Origin: Dehalococcoidia bacterium
Lineage (GTDB): Bacteria; Chloroflexota; Dehalococcoidia; Tepidiformales; Tepidiformaceae
DNA: 62,454 nucleotides
Assembly: GCA_007118095.1 (NCBI GenBank)
Contig: SKSF01000081.1
Location: 1-62,454, forward strand
Direction: 5' to 3'
Shown here one piece after another: positions 17,550-25,309 of the stretch. A program made the position numbers and the translations under genes. Each line of letters starts with the position of its first letter. Positions within the stretch are counted from its first letter, which is position 1. A model generated the notes under the pieces. It saw nothing but the letters and a program-made list of their open reading frames with translations. It searched no databases and was not told the origin of the DNA.

Positions 17550-17942
17550 ATGAGCCTGATCCGAAACCCTGCAACCGCGCTCGCCGCGGGCGTCCTTGGC
17601 CTCGCAGCACTGCTGGGCGGATCACTCGGCCTGGCGACGGCTGCGACACAGCTCAACTCTGGCTTCAACCTCATCGGCGGCCCCATGAGCGATGTCGAGC
17701 CGGACCATTTCATCGAATGCATACCCGAAGATAGCTGGAAGGCCGTCTACATCTGGGAATCGGACGAGCAGGAATGGCGTCACTACTTCAACACAGATTT
17801 CGGTGACGGGGTCCCCGGGTTCGTCAACAGCGTCAACGCTGGCGGGATCGAAGTTGTCCCGGGCGGCGGGGGCGTCATCCTCTACATGGACCGCGAGGTC
17901 GCCGACGCCAATTTCCCCAGGCACGCAAGCGACACCTGCTAA
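17550..17942 (+). CDS. small secreted protein with a 'GFNLIGGP' module
   Basis: 130 residues from ATG 17550; an AAAGAGG site precedes it, whereas an in-frame GTG at 17520 has none. A signal peptide covers about residues 1-31 (ALLGGSLGLATA|AT). The mature part LNSGFNLIGGP...WKAVYIWESDEQEWRHYF...VPGGGGVILYM resembles the 'GWNLVGW...VYSWD...W' beta-rich module that I recall from secreted Chloroflexota proteins, usually as part of longer proteins; here it stands alone. Two Cys (IECIP and the C-terminal Cys) could form a disulfide. Function unknown. A strong terminator follows. Confidence 0.7.
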   Translation: MSLIRNPATALAAGVLGLAALLGGSLGLATAATQLNSGFNLIGGPMSDVEPDHFIECIPEDSWKAVYIWESDEQEWRHYFNTDFGDGVPGFVNSVNAGGIEVVPGGGGVILYMDREVADANFPRHASDTC

Positions 17943-17969
17943 ACGCAGAACGACACCTGGCCCACCTGG

Positions 17970-17997
17970 AGCCCTCGCCCACGGCGGGGGCTTTTTC
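17970..17997 (+). terminator. rho-independent terminator after the secreted protein
   Basis: AGCCCTCGCC (17970-17979) pairs with GGCGGGGGCT (17983-17992) with one wobble, then TTTT. Confidence 0.88.
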
Positions 17998-18050
17998 GTG
18001 CGCAGGACGGCGCGCGCATACAATCAGAGCAAGAGAACGAGGGAGGATGC

Positions 18051-18470
18051 ATGGCTGTCATCGCCCGCCTCAAGGGCTCACTCATCGATGAAATGATTCA
18101 GCACGCGCGCGAGGAAGCGCCGAACGAGTGCTGCGGGCTCCTCGCCAGCAAGGACGGCGACATCATCGCCATCCACCGCGCCAAAAACGCCGAGGCCAGC
18201 CCCTACCGCTTCAGCATCGACGCGAAGGAACAGCTCCGGATCCAGGATGAAATGGATGAGGCAGGGACCGACTGGGCCGGGTTCTATCACTCGCACACTG
18301 GGAGCCCCGCTGTCCCGAGTCCGACCGATATCCGGCAGATGAGCACGTTTTTCGGGCCCCCTTATGTACACTTCGTGATCGGCATCAAAGATCCCGAAAA
18401 CCCCGAAGTCCGCGTCTGGTACATCGAGGACGGGGACAAGATCGAACACGAATACGAAACCATTGACTGA
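18051..18470 (+). CDS. JAMM/Mov34 (Mec-like) metalloprotease
   Basis: 139 residues with the full JAMM zinc motif: Glu in APNECCGLLA (about 26), then YHSHTGSPAVPSPTD, which fits H-x-H-(x7)-S-x2-D. Bacterial members cleave after C-terminal glycines of ubiquitin-like sulfur carriers; the best-known is Mec, which releases cysteine from CysO in Mycobacterium. No ubiquitin-like carrier gene is adjacent, so the substrate is inferred only by family. The promoter has TACAAT (18019-18024), and GAGGGAGG precedes ATG 18051. It overlaps the start of the next gene, folP, so the two are probably co-transcribed. Confidence 0.87.
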   Translation: MAVIARLKGSLIDEMIQHAREEAPNECCGLLASKDGDIIAIHRAKNAEASPYRFSIDAKEQLRIQDEMDEAGTDWAGFYHSHTGSPAVPSPTDIRQMSTFFGPPYVHFVIGIKDPENPEVRVWYIEDGDKIEHEYETID

Positions 18471-19344
18471 GAAGCACACCTCCCTTTCTTGGCCCCACCA
18501 CCGGGCCTACCGGGAGCCGCAGCTCACCCTGCGGGACATGACCCTGACCTGGGGCGAACGCACCCACATCATGGGCATCATCAACGTCACCCCCGATTCC
18601 TTCAGTGGTGACGGGACGGGCGGTGACATCGCAGCCGCCGTCGAGCTGGCGCGGGCGGCCGAGCACGCCGGGGCAGACCTGCTCGACATCGGTGCGGAAT
18701 CATCACGGCCCGGCTCAGAGCCACTTGCCGCGGCAGAGGAGATCGAGCGGCTGATGCCATCGCTTCGCGCCATCCGCAAAGCGACGCACCTGCCCATCTC
18801 GGTCGATACCTACCATGCGTCCGTGGCTGATGCCGCGCTCACCGAAGGCGCCGACCTGGTCAACGACATCCATGGCCTCCGGACCGACCCGGGAATGGCG
18901 CCGACAATTGCCCGGCACGGCGCGGCGCTCATTGCGATGCATAATCAGCGCGGGCGTCAGACACGCGACGTCGCCGCCGATATCCGCGCCGGGTTCGAAG
19001 AAAGCATCCGCATCGCCCTGGCTGCTGGCATCCCGCCGGGGAAGATCGTCCTCGACCCCGGATTCGGGTTCGGGTGGACCGAAGAGCATAACCTGGAGAT
19101 GATCCGCCGCCTCCCTGAACTCTGGGATTTGGAGCTTCCGCTGCTCCTCGGCACGTCCCGCAAGTCCACGATCGGCGCCGTGCTGGACACACCCGTCACG
19201 GAGCGGTTCGAAGGTACCGCGGCGAGTGTGGCGATAAGTGCCGCGGCGGGCGCCGACATTGTCCGCGTCCACGACGTCGCCGGCATGGCGCGCGTCGTGC
19301 GCGTGGCGGACGCCATCGTGCGCGCAAACTGGAGAAGCACATGA
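18463..19344 (+). CDS. folP: dihydropteroate synthase
   Basis: Joins p-aminobenzoate to hydroxymethyl-dihydropterin diphosphate in folate synthesis; the target of sulfonamides. 293 residues with all hallmarks: GIINVTPDSFSGDG (about 38-51), DIGAESSRPGS, the ISVDTYH and VNDIHG strands, DPGFGFG and GTSRKS. The start is uncertain. TTG 18463 is taken because upstream residues (PQLTLRDMTLTWGERTHIMG) look like genuine protein that precedes the core; ATG 18538 would be the alternative. With TTG it overlaps the JAMM gene by 8 nt. The stop overlaps folK as ATGA. Confidence 0.93.
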   Translation: MTEKHTSLSWPHHRAYREPQLTLRDMTLTWGERTHIMGIINVTPDSFSGDGTGGDIAAAVELARAAEHAGADLLDIGAESSRPGSEPLAAAEEIERLMPSLRAIRKATHLPISVDTYHASVADAALTEGADLVNDIHGLRTDPGMAPTIARHGAALIAMHNQRGRQTRDVAADIRAGFEESIRIALAAGIPPGKIVLDPGFGFGWTEEHNLEMIRRLPELWDLELPLLLGTSRKSTIGAVLDTPVTERFEGTAASVAISAAAGADIVRVHDVAGMARVVRVADAIVRANWRST

Positions 19345-19829
19345 CCACAGCCATCATCGCGCTCGGAACAAACATCGGTGACCGGCGAGAGAACCTTCGC
19401 GCAGCCCTGCGGCTCCTCGCCGAGCGCGGCGCCCGGCCGGTCCGGGTCTCCAGCGCCTGGGAGACGCCGCCCATGCCGGCCGGCCAGCCCGAATTCCTGA
19501 ACGCCGCCGTCGTCGTGGAAACGGACCTCGATGCGGCGAGCCTGCTGGACGCGACGAAGGCCGTCGAGCGCAGCCTGGGCCGGCGGCCCGGTGAGCACTG
19601 GGGGCCGCGGCCGATCGACGTCGACATCCTTTTCTACGACGAGGAACGCATCAGCGAGCCCGGCCTGGCAGTACCGCACCCCGGTGTCGCAGACCGGGCA
19701 TTCGTCCTGGCGCCACTGTCTGAAGCGTGGCGCGGTCCGCTCCCGGTGCTCGGGACACCTGCCGTTGAGCTCCTCAAGGAGACGGACCGCTCGGGCCTAC
19801 GCCGTGCGTGCTCGCTGCCGCTGCCGTGA
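19341..19829 (+). CDS. folK: hydroxymethyl-dihydropterin pyrophosphokinase
   Basis: Transfers diphosphate from ATP to 6-hydroxymethyl-dihydropterin, making the substrate of FolP. 162 residues; signatures ALGTNIGDRRENL (7-19), SSAWETPPM, QPEFLNAAV and the hallmark GPRPIDVDILFY. It overlaps folP by 4 nt, so the two steps are translationally coupled. folB (aldolase), often placed between them, is absent here. Its last 33 bp overlap the convergent holA gene, leaving no room for a simple intergenic terminator. Confidence 0.94.
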   Translation: MTTAIIALGTNIGDRRENLRAALRLLAERGARPVRVSSAWETPPMPAGQPEFLNAAVVVETDLDAASLLDATKAVERSLGRRPGEHWGPRPIDVDILFYDEERISEPGLAVPHPGVADRAFVLAPLSEAWRGPLPVLGTPAVELLKETDRSGLRRACSLPLP

Positions 19830-20906
19830 CCGGGCCGGCGCGATGTTGCTGAGCCTGGCGATGAGCACCTCGAGCGCCAGGCCCTGGTCCATCTCCCCGC
19901 TCTTCACCATGCGGTCAGCCTCGACAATCGCTTCATAGCCCGCGATGAGCCCCGGGAAGCCATGTCGCACCGCTCGGTCCTTCGCCCGTTTGAACAGGTT
20001 CGGATATTTCCCGCCCGGGATGGCGTTTGCAAGCGCGTCGTCGTCAGCCCCCTGCGCCAGCAGCTCCACAGCGGGCGCCATCCGCCGGTATCCACCGGCG
20101 AGCATCGCAATGAGCCCCTGCTCGCTCTCACCTTCCTCCAGCAGTGCAATGCACGCCTTGCGCGCGAGCTCATAGTCGCCGTCCAGCACCGCATCGGTGA
20201 AATTGAAGATGTTATAGGCACGTTGGCCAGCACAGACGAGCGCAACGTCATCGACCGTGGCCTCGCGCCCGCGGGTATAGAGCGCGAGCTTGTCCAGCTC
20301 GTTGGCCAGCGAAAGCGTGTCGCCAGGATGCAGCGCGGCGAGCAGTGCCGCCGGGTCGGTCTCGTTTGGGCGGCGCCATTCTTCGCCCTCAGCATATTGG
20401 TGGGTTGAAGGGCCCTGGCGCAGCTTGATGCCACGCACGTTCGCTTCCTCCCGGATATGCCGCTCCAGTGCCTGGCCCTTGAGCTCCGGGTATTCGGCCA
20501 CTTCGCAGCCGTCCAGCTTCTTGAGCTTCGCGAGCAGGGGATTCTCGCGGCGTTTGTCCTTGCTCACCGCGCCCCCGGTGACGACAAGCACCGTCGTCGG
20601 CGGCAGGCCAGCGCCAATTTCGTCCACGAACCCGCCGAACGGCCCCAGGCTCCGCGAACCACGTCCCCCCGGCCCCTGTTCGAACCGGTCGAGCAGCCTT
20701 TCAACGATCACGAGCCGCTGCGCAGCCAGGAAGGGCGGCACCATCGCAGCGCCGAGGATCTCCTGCGGTTTCACATCCTTCCCGTCGAAGACCGCCGTGT
20801 TGGTCTCGATCTCTTCGCGCGTCGCGCCCACCTGGGCCTTGAGCCTGGCGATGTGGCGCTGCATACCCAGCGCATCGGCCCCATGCAACACGACGATCAC
20901 TGGCAT
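19797..20906 (-). CDS. holA: DNA polymerase III, delta subunit
   Basis: Clamp-loader subunit that opens the beta sliding clamp. 369 residues; the N-terminal PVIVVLHGADALGMQRHIARLK replaces the usual 'YLLYGEE' start, followed by VFDGKDV...ILGAAMVPPFLAAQRLVIVE, which is typical of HolA. The C-terminal part has NIFNFTDAVLDGDYELARKACIALLEEGE and the closing helix region. The overall domain order fits, although the family is poorly conserved, so the call rests on several weak motifs together. GGGGG lies just before ATG 20906. Its 3' end overlaps convergent folK by 33 bp. Confidence 0.87.
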   Translation of the reverse strand: MPVIVVLHGADALGMQRHIARLKAQVGATREEIETNTAVFDGKDVKPQEILGAAMVPPFLAAQRLVIVERLLDRFEQGPGGRGSRSLGPFGGFVDEIGAGLPPTTVLVVTGGAVSKDKRRENPLLAKLKKLDGCEVAEYPELKGQALERHIREEANVRGIKLRQGPSTHQYAEGEEWRRPNETDPAALLAALHPGDTLSLANELDKLALYTRGREATVDDVALVCAGQRAYNIFNFTDAVLDGDYELARKACIALLEEGESEQGLIAMLAGGYRRMAPAVELLAQGADDDALANAIPGGKYPNLFKRAKDRAVRHGFPGLIAGYEAIVEADRMVKSGEMDQGLALEVLIARLSNIAPARSRQRQRARTA

Positions 20907-21252
20907 CCCCCATGAGTGGCAGGCGCCATGATATGCCTGCCGGGGCGCAGCGTCGTGCCCGGTCTCACGAACTCACTGAACAGCCAAAAGGGCCTCAACC
21001 AGGGGGCGAATGGCACTGTGGACGACGTCATCTTCACAAGATAGTACGCATAGACGAGAGCGCTGTCATAACTCCATCTCGTATCCGGGAAACGCGCTGA
21101 AAGCGGCAAATCAGCACCCGAAAACTGGATGGAACCGCTCCCGTACACGATGCCGCCACGACAACATGGATGACTGTTACGCCGCTGTAGCGCCCATGCG
21201 GATAAAAAGGACACTGATCATGAACGTGACTGACCACAGGCCGCATATCGGA
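20907..21252. other. 346-bp intergenic region between holA and the HxlR gene
   Basis: Upstream of holA and downstream of the minus-strand HxlR gene. I see no supported gene. One ATG (21221) has an AAAAAGG site but leads into a frame antisense to the regulator, so it is judged accidental. Confidence 0.45.
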
Positions 21253-21933
21253 CTACCAGGAATTGAAGCACGCCTGGATCGCCTCGGCTCGCGAAACGTC
21301 ACCGATTATGTCACCGCATTCGGTGGGCGGGCACTGGCACCGCAGATACCGAAAAAAACCCTCCACGGTAGTCCGGAGGGTCACATCAGGGGTCGCGCAT
21401 ATGTCACGGCGGGGAAGCAATCGCCCGTTCGCCACGGTGAACGTCCAGCGGTTGCACTCGTCGCAATCGGTAATCTCGACGAGCATCGTGGCCTCCAGGT
21501 CGCCGGCCTTCAGCGGGTCGAAGTAGAAGGCGGGCAGCACCCGGGCCGCGAAGTCCGGGGAGACCTGGCTGCCAACGAGCTCCGGGGTGATGCCGTCGAG
21601 ATAGGTCCCGGACCATTCCATGAGCGAAACCAGGATCGGACGCGCGGCCCATCCTTTCTCAGTCAGCGTGTATTCGACGCGCGGAGGGAGACCACGATGA
21701 TAGTGCCGTTCAACGAGCCCTTCCTGTTCCAGCCGCTTCAGCCGGGTGGACAGGACATTGGGAGAAAGGCCGTCGGAGTTATCGAGGATGTCACCGAAGT
21801 GTTGGAGGCCCGACATCAGGTCCCGGAGGATGATGAGGGTCCAGCGATCCCCCAGGATGTTGAGGGCCTGGGCGATAAGGCACGGATCCCGGTACGCCCG
21901 TTTGGAGGGCATCAGCTCGGCACGTTGCGTCAT
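21253..21933 (-). CDS. HxlR-family regulator fused to an SCP2-like domain
   Basis: 226 residues. Residues about 12-110 are an HxlR/DUF24 winged helix: CLIAQALNILGDRWTLIILRD, LSPNVLSTRLKRLEQEGLV and the wing YTLTEKGWAARP. Stand-alone HxlR proteins are about 110-120 residues. Here a C-terminal 110-residue domain of SCP2/sterol-carrier type follows (FDPLKAGDLEATMLVEITDCDECNRWTFTV, DVTLRTTVEGFF), suggesting that it senses a hydrophobic ligand. Cys residues are present in DCDECNR and RCQCPP; some HxlR proteins sense electrophiles by Cys. Divergent from the 64-residue gene at 22119 across two CTAT-N7-ATAG operators, which probably regulate both. Confidence 0.88.
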   Translation of the reverse strand: MTQRAELMPSKRAYRDPCLIAQALNILGDRWTLIILRDLMSGLQHFGDILDNSDGLSPNVLSTRLKRLEQEGLVERHYHRGLPPRVEYTLTEKGWAARPILVSLMEWSGTYLDGITPELVGSQVSPDFAARVLPAFYFDPLKAGDLEATMLVEITDCDECNRWTFTVANGRLLPRRDICATPDVTLRTTVEGFFRYLRCQCPPTECGDIIGDVSRAEAIQACFNSW

Positions 21934-21984
21934 TCCCGTTCCACCTCGGCCTCCACAGGTAAAGACAGTCTTGTAACGGTAGCA

Positions 21985-22052
21985 CCGGCACTATTGACTT
22001 GATAGTGCCGGGTGGTACACTTGCCCTTAATCCGGTGCTATCGAATCGATAG
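21985..22052. promoter_or_regulatory. two matching operators, CTAT-N7-ATAG, in a divergent promoter
   Basis: Site 1: CCGGCACTAT (21985-21994) and ATAGTGCCGG (22002-22011), a perfect 10-bp inverted repeat. Site 2: CTATCGA-A-TCGATAG (22038-22052). Both have CTAT-7 nt-ATAG, centred 47 bp apart. Site 1 covers a -35, TTGACT (21994-21999), whose -10 would be TACACT (22016-22021). Likely bound by the adjacent HxlR-SCP2 protein. Confidence 0.7.
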
Positions 22053-22118
22053 TTCCAGCACTAGCTAAGAAGAGCGTATCCGAGCCCATGAGGCCGGGTC
22101 AACTAAAGGAGAACCAAC

Positions 22119-22313
22119 ATGGCGAAGACCGCAACAGCGCCAAAGAACACCGAAGAACAGAAGACCGATCACTTCCATCACTGGAGGATCGAGGAGCCAA
22201 ACGGCCTCGTGAGCCGCGGCGTCTGCAAGCACTGCGGCGCCACGAAGGAGTTCAAGAACTGGCTCCAGGACGGTGACTTCATCACGAACGAAGAGCACCG
22301 CAACGCCGCATAA
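22119..22313 (+). CDS. small zinc-ribbon-like protein under HxlR control
   Basis: 64 residues, MAKTATAPKNTEEQKTDHFH and onward. One CKHC pair, flanked by His residues (HFHHW), suggests a small metal-binding knuckle; the motif 'GVCKHCGATKEFKN' resembles the CxxCGxxKxF core of tiny zinc-ribbon proteins common in Chloroflexota and Actinobacteria. AAAGGAG lies 8 nt before the ATG. Its promoter carries the two operators shared with the HxlR-SCP2 gene, making it a likely target. A strong terminator follows, so it is transcribed alone. Function unknown. Confidence 0.72.
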   Translation: MAKTATAPKNTEEQKTDHFHHWRIEEPNGLVSRGVCKHCGATKEFKNWLQDGDFITNEEHRNAA

Positions 22314-22374
22314 CGCAAAATTCCCGGGTTTAGCGCGCGCCGCTCTCTCCTCTCCGGCGGCGCGCGCCGGGCAA

Positions 22375-22418
22375 GCGCCACCAGCGCCGAGGCGGTTCCC
22401 CGCTGGTGGCGCATTTTT
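22375..22418 (+). terminator. rho-independent terminator after the zinc-ribbon gene
   Basis: GCGCCACCAGCG (22375-22386) is perfectly complementary to CGCTGGTGGCGC (22401-22412), followed by ATTTTT. A second GC-rich hairpin lies just upstream (about 22333-22370). Confidence 0.92.
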
Positions 22419-22431
22419 GTGCCCTGCGTGC

Positions 22432-23199
22432 TCAGAGCCGGACGAGCAACCCTCCATCCACGGGCATCAGGACGCCGGTAACATACGACGCTTCATCGCT
22501 CGCGAGGAACGCCGCCACGCTCGCGATCTCCCACGCCGTGCCGAACCGCCGCATCGGAACCTGGCGCAGATTTGCCTCCCGCACCTGTTCGTTCTCCCAC
22601 ACGGGAGCAACGAGTGGCGTATCGATATACCCCGGCAAAATCGCGTTCACCCGGATGTTGTTTCGCGCCAGGCGCCCCGCGAGGTTCGTGGTAAACGAGT
22701 TCACCGCCCCCTTGGTTGTACCGTATGCCAGTCCCGGGAATGAGCGCTGCGAGGCGATGGTCGAAATATTGATGATGCTGCCGCCTCCCGCCTCGGTCAT
22801 GCCGGGGACGGCCGCCTGGCACATGTAAAGCATGCTGTCCACGTTCACGGCGAACGCACGCTTCCACGTCTCTTCGTCGATGTCGGTCACTTCGCCCGGG
22901 ACACCGATACCGACGTTGTTGTGAAGGATCGTTGGCGGCCCGAAGGCGAAATTCGCCTCGGAGACGAGCCGGTCGCATTCGGCTTTCGAAGAGACATCGC
23001 CGACACCTGTCACCACTTCGCCGCCCTCATCCCGGATCATCCGCGCCGTTTCCGCGACGGCGTCCGGGTCACGGTCGATGGCGAATACTCTTGCACCTTC
23101 GCGCGCGAAACGGACCGCAACCGCCTTGCCATTGCCGACCCCCTCGCGGATCGACCCGGCCCCGGTAACGATTGCCACCTTTCCTTCGAGCATGGCCAT
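22432..23199 (-). CDS. short-chain dehydrogenase/reductase (classical SDR)
   Basis: 255 residues, start ATG 23199 supported by GGAGGGAG. MLEGKVAIVTGAGSIREGVG gives a Rossmann glycine motif slightly longer than the usual GxxxGIG. FAIDRD supplies an acidic residue for NAD. HNNVG replaces the common NNAG; ISTIAS and YGTTKGA supply Ser, Tyr and Lys; PGYIDTPLV follows. Catalytically complete; substrate unknown. It points toward the terminator of the small zinc-ribbon gene and is divergent from the EthD gene. Confidence 0.87.
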   Translation of the reverse strand: MAMLEGKVAIVTGAGSIREGVGNGKAVAVRFAREGARVFAIDRDPDAVAETARMIRDEGGEVVTGVGDVSSKAECDRLVSEANFAFGPPTILHNNVGIGVPGEVTDIDEETWKRAFAVNVDSMLYMCQAAVPGMTEAGGGSIINISTIASQRSFPGLAYGTTKGAVNSFTTNLAGRLARNNIRVNAILPGYIDTPLVAPVWENEQVREANLRQVPMRRFGTAWEIASVAAFLASDEASYVTGVLMPVDGGLLVRL

Positions 23200-23324
23200 G
23201 CTGCCGTCTCCCTCCGTTTTACGGCGCGAGTATACGGCGAGCCCGGCCGCGCGCCACGCAAGGATTGTCCAAACCCTGCTCGTGCGGGCATGATGCGCAC
23301 ATCATTCCCAGGAGAGAGCAGAAT

Positions 23325-23639
23325 ATGATTCGTGTTTCCGTGATGTACCCGAACCAGGACGGCGCAACCTTCGACCACGATTACTATCGCGACAAGCACA
23401 TGGCGATCGTCCGCCGCACCATGGGCGACGCCGTGAAGCGCATCGAAGTCGACCAGGGTCTCGCCGGCGGTGGCGATGGGCAGCCCGCACCGTACGTGGC
23501 GATTGGCCACATCTACTTCGATTCAATGGAATCCATGCAGGGCGCAATGGCGCAGGGCGGCGGCGAAGCAATGGCCGACCTCCCGAACTTCACCAACGTC
23601 CAGCCCCAGTTGCTCATTTCCGAGACAAACGAAGCCTGA
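23325..23639 (+). CDS. EthD-family protein
   Basis: 104 residues; start ATG 23325 with AGGAGAG upstream. IRVSVMYPNQDGATFDHDYYRDKHMAIVRR is the EthD ferredoxin-like fold signature (Tyr...H in 'YYRDKHM'), and PYVAIGHIYFDSMESMQGAM completes it. EthD was first seen with a P450 system degrading ether fuels; members are small dimeric alpha/beta-barrel proteins whose exact role is often unknown. A P450 gene lies about 2 kb away, but a CoA transferase on the other strand separates them, so no functional link is claimed. Confidence 0.85.
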   Translation: MIRVSVMYPNQDGATFDHDYYRDKHMAIVRRTMGDAVKRIEVDQGLAGGGDGQPAPYVAIGHIYFDSMESMQGAMAQGGGEAMADLPNFTNVQPQLLISETNEA

Positions 23640-23681
23640 GGCCAGCCGGACAGGCCCCGGGAAACCAGGTGTGGCTTCCCG

Positions 23682-24860
23682 TTAGATGACGCCCTCTTCG
23701 CGGAGGGCGTCATATTCGTCTTTGGGCACACCCAGCGTGTTGAGGTACACCTCGTCGTTGTGTTCGCCCAGCCGGGGCGCCCGGTGCGCGATACGGCCCG
23801 GGGTGCCGGTCAGTCTGGGGACAATCCCGGGCTGCAACATGGGGCCGATGCCGTCGGCCTCCACCTCGACCACCTGCTCACGGGCAGCGTAGTGCGGGTC
23901 TTCGACGATGTCGGCGGTCGAATAGACCTTCGTCGCCGGGACACCGGCCTTGTCGAGCCGCGCCTGGCATTCTTCAAGCGGGAGCGACGCGACCCACTCG
24001 CCGACGATTTCGTGGATGGCGGCGTGGTTCTCTCGCAACACGTCGCGGGCGTTAAACCGGGGGTCGTCCGACAGTTCGGGTTTACCCATCGCCATGCAAA
24101 GCCGGTCGAAGACCCGTTGCGTCGTCGCGTTGATGATGAGGAAGTGCCCATCGGCCGTCTCGAACTGTTCGGCGGGCACGACGCCGGGGAAGTAATTCGC
24201 CGAGCGTTCGCGGTTGTTGCCGCTCCGCCCGTAGCCTGCGACGTGGGCGCCGCTCTGGCGCCACACCGCCTCATAGAGCGCAACATCCACGTCCTGCCCC
24301 TGCCCCGTGTGCCGGCGCGCTTCGAGCGCTGCCATTGCCCCGAAGGCCCCGAAGATGCCGGCTCCGTAGTCAGCGACAAAGTAACCAGGGCGGACGGGCG
24401 GACGGTCGGGATAGCCGGTCACATAGGTGATGCCGGAGAACCCGAGCGCGACCCGGTCGAAGCCCGCCTTGTCCTTGTAGGGGCCCGTCTGCCCGTAGCC
24501 GCTCACGCGCACAGCAACGAGCCCGGGGTTCGTTTCCCGCAGGCTGTCCGGGGCCACTCCGAGTTTTTCGAGCGTGCCCGGCCGGAAGTTCTCCACCAGG
24601 ATGTCGGCGGTGTCGGTGAGTCGCCGGAAGAGGTCGCGCCCCTTGTCGGTTTGCAGATTGAGGGTAACGGACTTCTGCCCCCGGTTGTCCTGGTGAAACG
24701 AGAGGTTCGAGCGGTTCGGGTCACCGCCATCAGGGTTCTCGACTTTGATAACCTCGGCGCCGAACTCGGCAAGCACCGACGAACAGAATGGTGCAGCCAG
24801 GATCTGGCCGGCGTTGATGACACGGATACCCGACAGCGCGGAGGGGAGTGGATCGCTCAT
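23682..24860 (-). CDS. CaiB/BaiF (type III) CoA transferase
   Basis: Moves CoA between carboxylic acids by an Asp-linked anhydride mechanism; cytoplasmic. 392 residues, typical length. Motifs: GIRVINAGQILAAPFCSSVLAEFGAEVIKVENP (9-41), NRGQKSVTLNL, DILVENFRPGTLEKLG, SGYGQTGPYKDKAGFD, and the catalytic Asp in FVADYGAGIFGAFGAM (about 167). The acid substrate cannot be read from sequence; formyl-CoA, succinyl-CoA or carnitine-type substrates all occur in the family. Minus strand, divergent from the alkyltransferase-like gene, with only 41 bp between starts. Confidence 0.92.
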   Translation of the reverse strand: MSDPLPSALSGIRVINAGQILAAPFCSSVLAEFGAEVIKVENPDGGDPNRSNLSFHQDNRGQKSVTLNLQTDKGRDLFRRLTDTADILVENFRPGTLEKLGVAPDSLRETNPGLVAVRVSGYGQTGPYKDKAGFDRVALGFSGITYVTGYPDRPPVRPGYFVADYGAGIFGAFGAMAALEARRHTGQGQDVDVALYEAVWRQSGAHVAGYGRSGNNRERSANYFPGVVPAEQFETADGHFLIINATTQRVFDRLCMAMGKPELSDDPRFNARDVLRENHAAIHEIVGEWVASLPLEECQARLDKAGVPATKVYSTADIVEDPHYAAREQVVEVEADGIGPMLQPGIVPRLTGTPGRIAHRAPRLGEHNDEVYLNTLGVPKDEYDALREEGVI

Positions 24861-24901
24861 GGTGCTGCGGAATAATACGCGCTGTGGCGGGTGCTGACAC
24901 T

Positions 24902-25213
24902 ATGACCTTCTATGAACGCGTCTATGAGTTCGTCCGCGAGGTCCCGCCAGGGCACGTCGTCACCTATGGCCAGGTCGCGCTCCACCTGGGAGCGCCGGCC
25001 GCAGCGCGCGCGGTGGGCTACGCACTCTCGTCGCTGCGACCCGGGAACGACGTCCCGTGGTGGCGTGTGATCAACGCGCAGGGCGGCATCAGCCTGAAGA
25101 ACCGCGGGCCGCAGGCGGACCTGCAGCGCGAGCTGCTCGAGAACGAAGGCGTCTCCTTCAACGGCGAAGGTCGCACCGACCTTTCGGTGTTCCGCTGGTG
25201 GCCGCGCGAGTGA
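24902..25213 (+). CDS. alkyltransferase-like (ATL) DNA repair protein
   Basis: 103 residues, MTFYERVYEFVREVPPGHVV onward, the size of a bare MGMT C-terminal domain. The helix-turn-helix YGQVALHLGAPAAARAVGYAL is present. The active-site motif, PCHRV in O6-methylguanine methyltransferase, reads PWWRV, so the acceptor Cys is replaced by Trp as in ATL proteins. By family knowledge ATLs flip O6-alkylguanine out of DNA and pass it to nucleotide excision repair. The second Trp (usual PWHRV) is less common. Start ATG 24902 fits the family; no clear ribosome site was found. Confidence 0.88.
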   Translation: MTFYERVYEFVREVPPGHVVTYGQVALHLGAPAAARAVGYALSSLRPGNDVPWWRVINAQGGISLKNRGPQADLQRELLENEGVSFNGEGRTDLSVFRWWPRE

Positions 25214-25309
25214 GGCACACAGCCGCCCGGCCACACAGAGAGCTGGCCGCGCAATCCATAACGACATCCTGTAGGATCGTGGTGCGAATCCAATTCGGAC
25301 GGTGCGGGA

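Noticed and set aside
21010-22002. 330-codon plus-strand open frame, with an AAAAAGG-ATG at 21221
   Set aside because: Antisense to the HxlR-SCP2 regulator over most of its length; the start-like site looks accidental.
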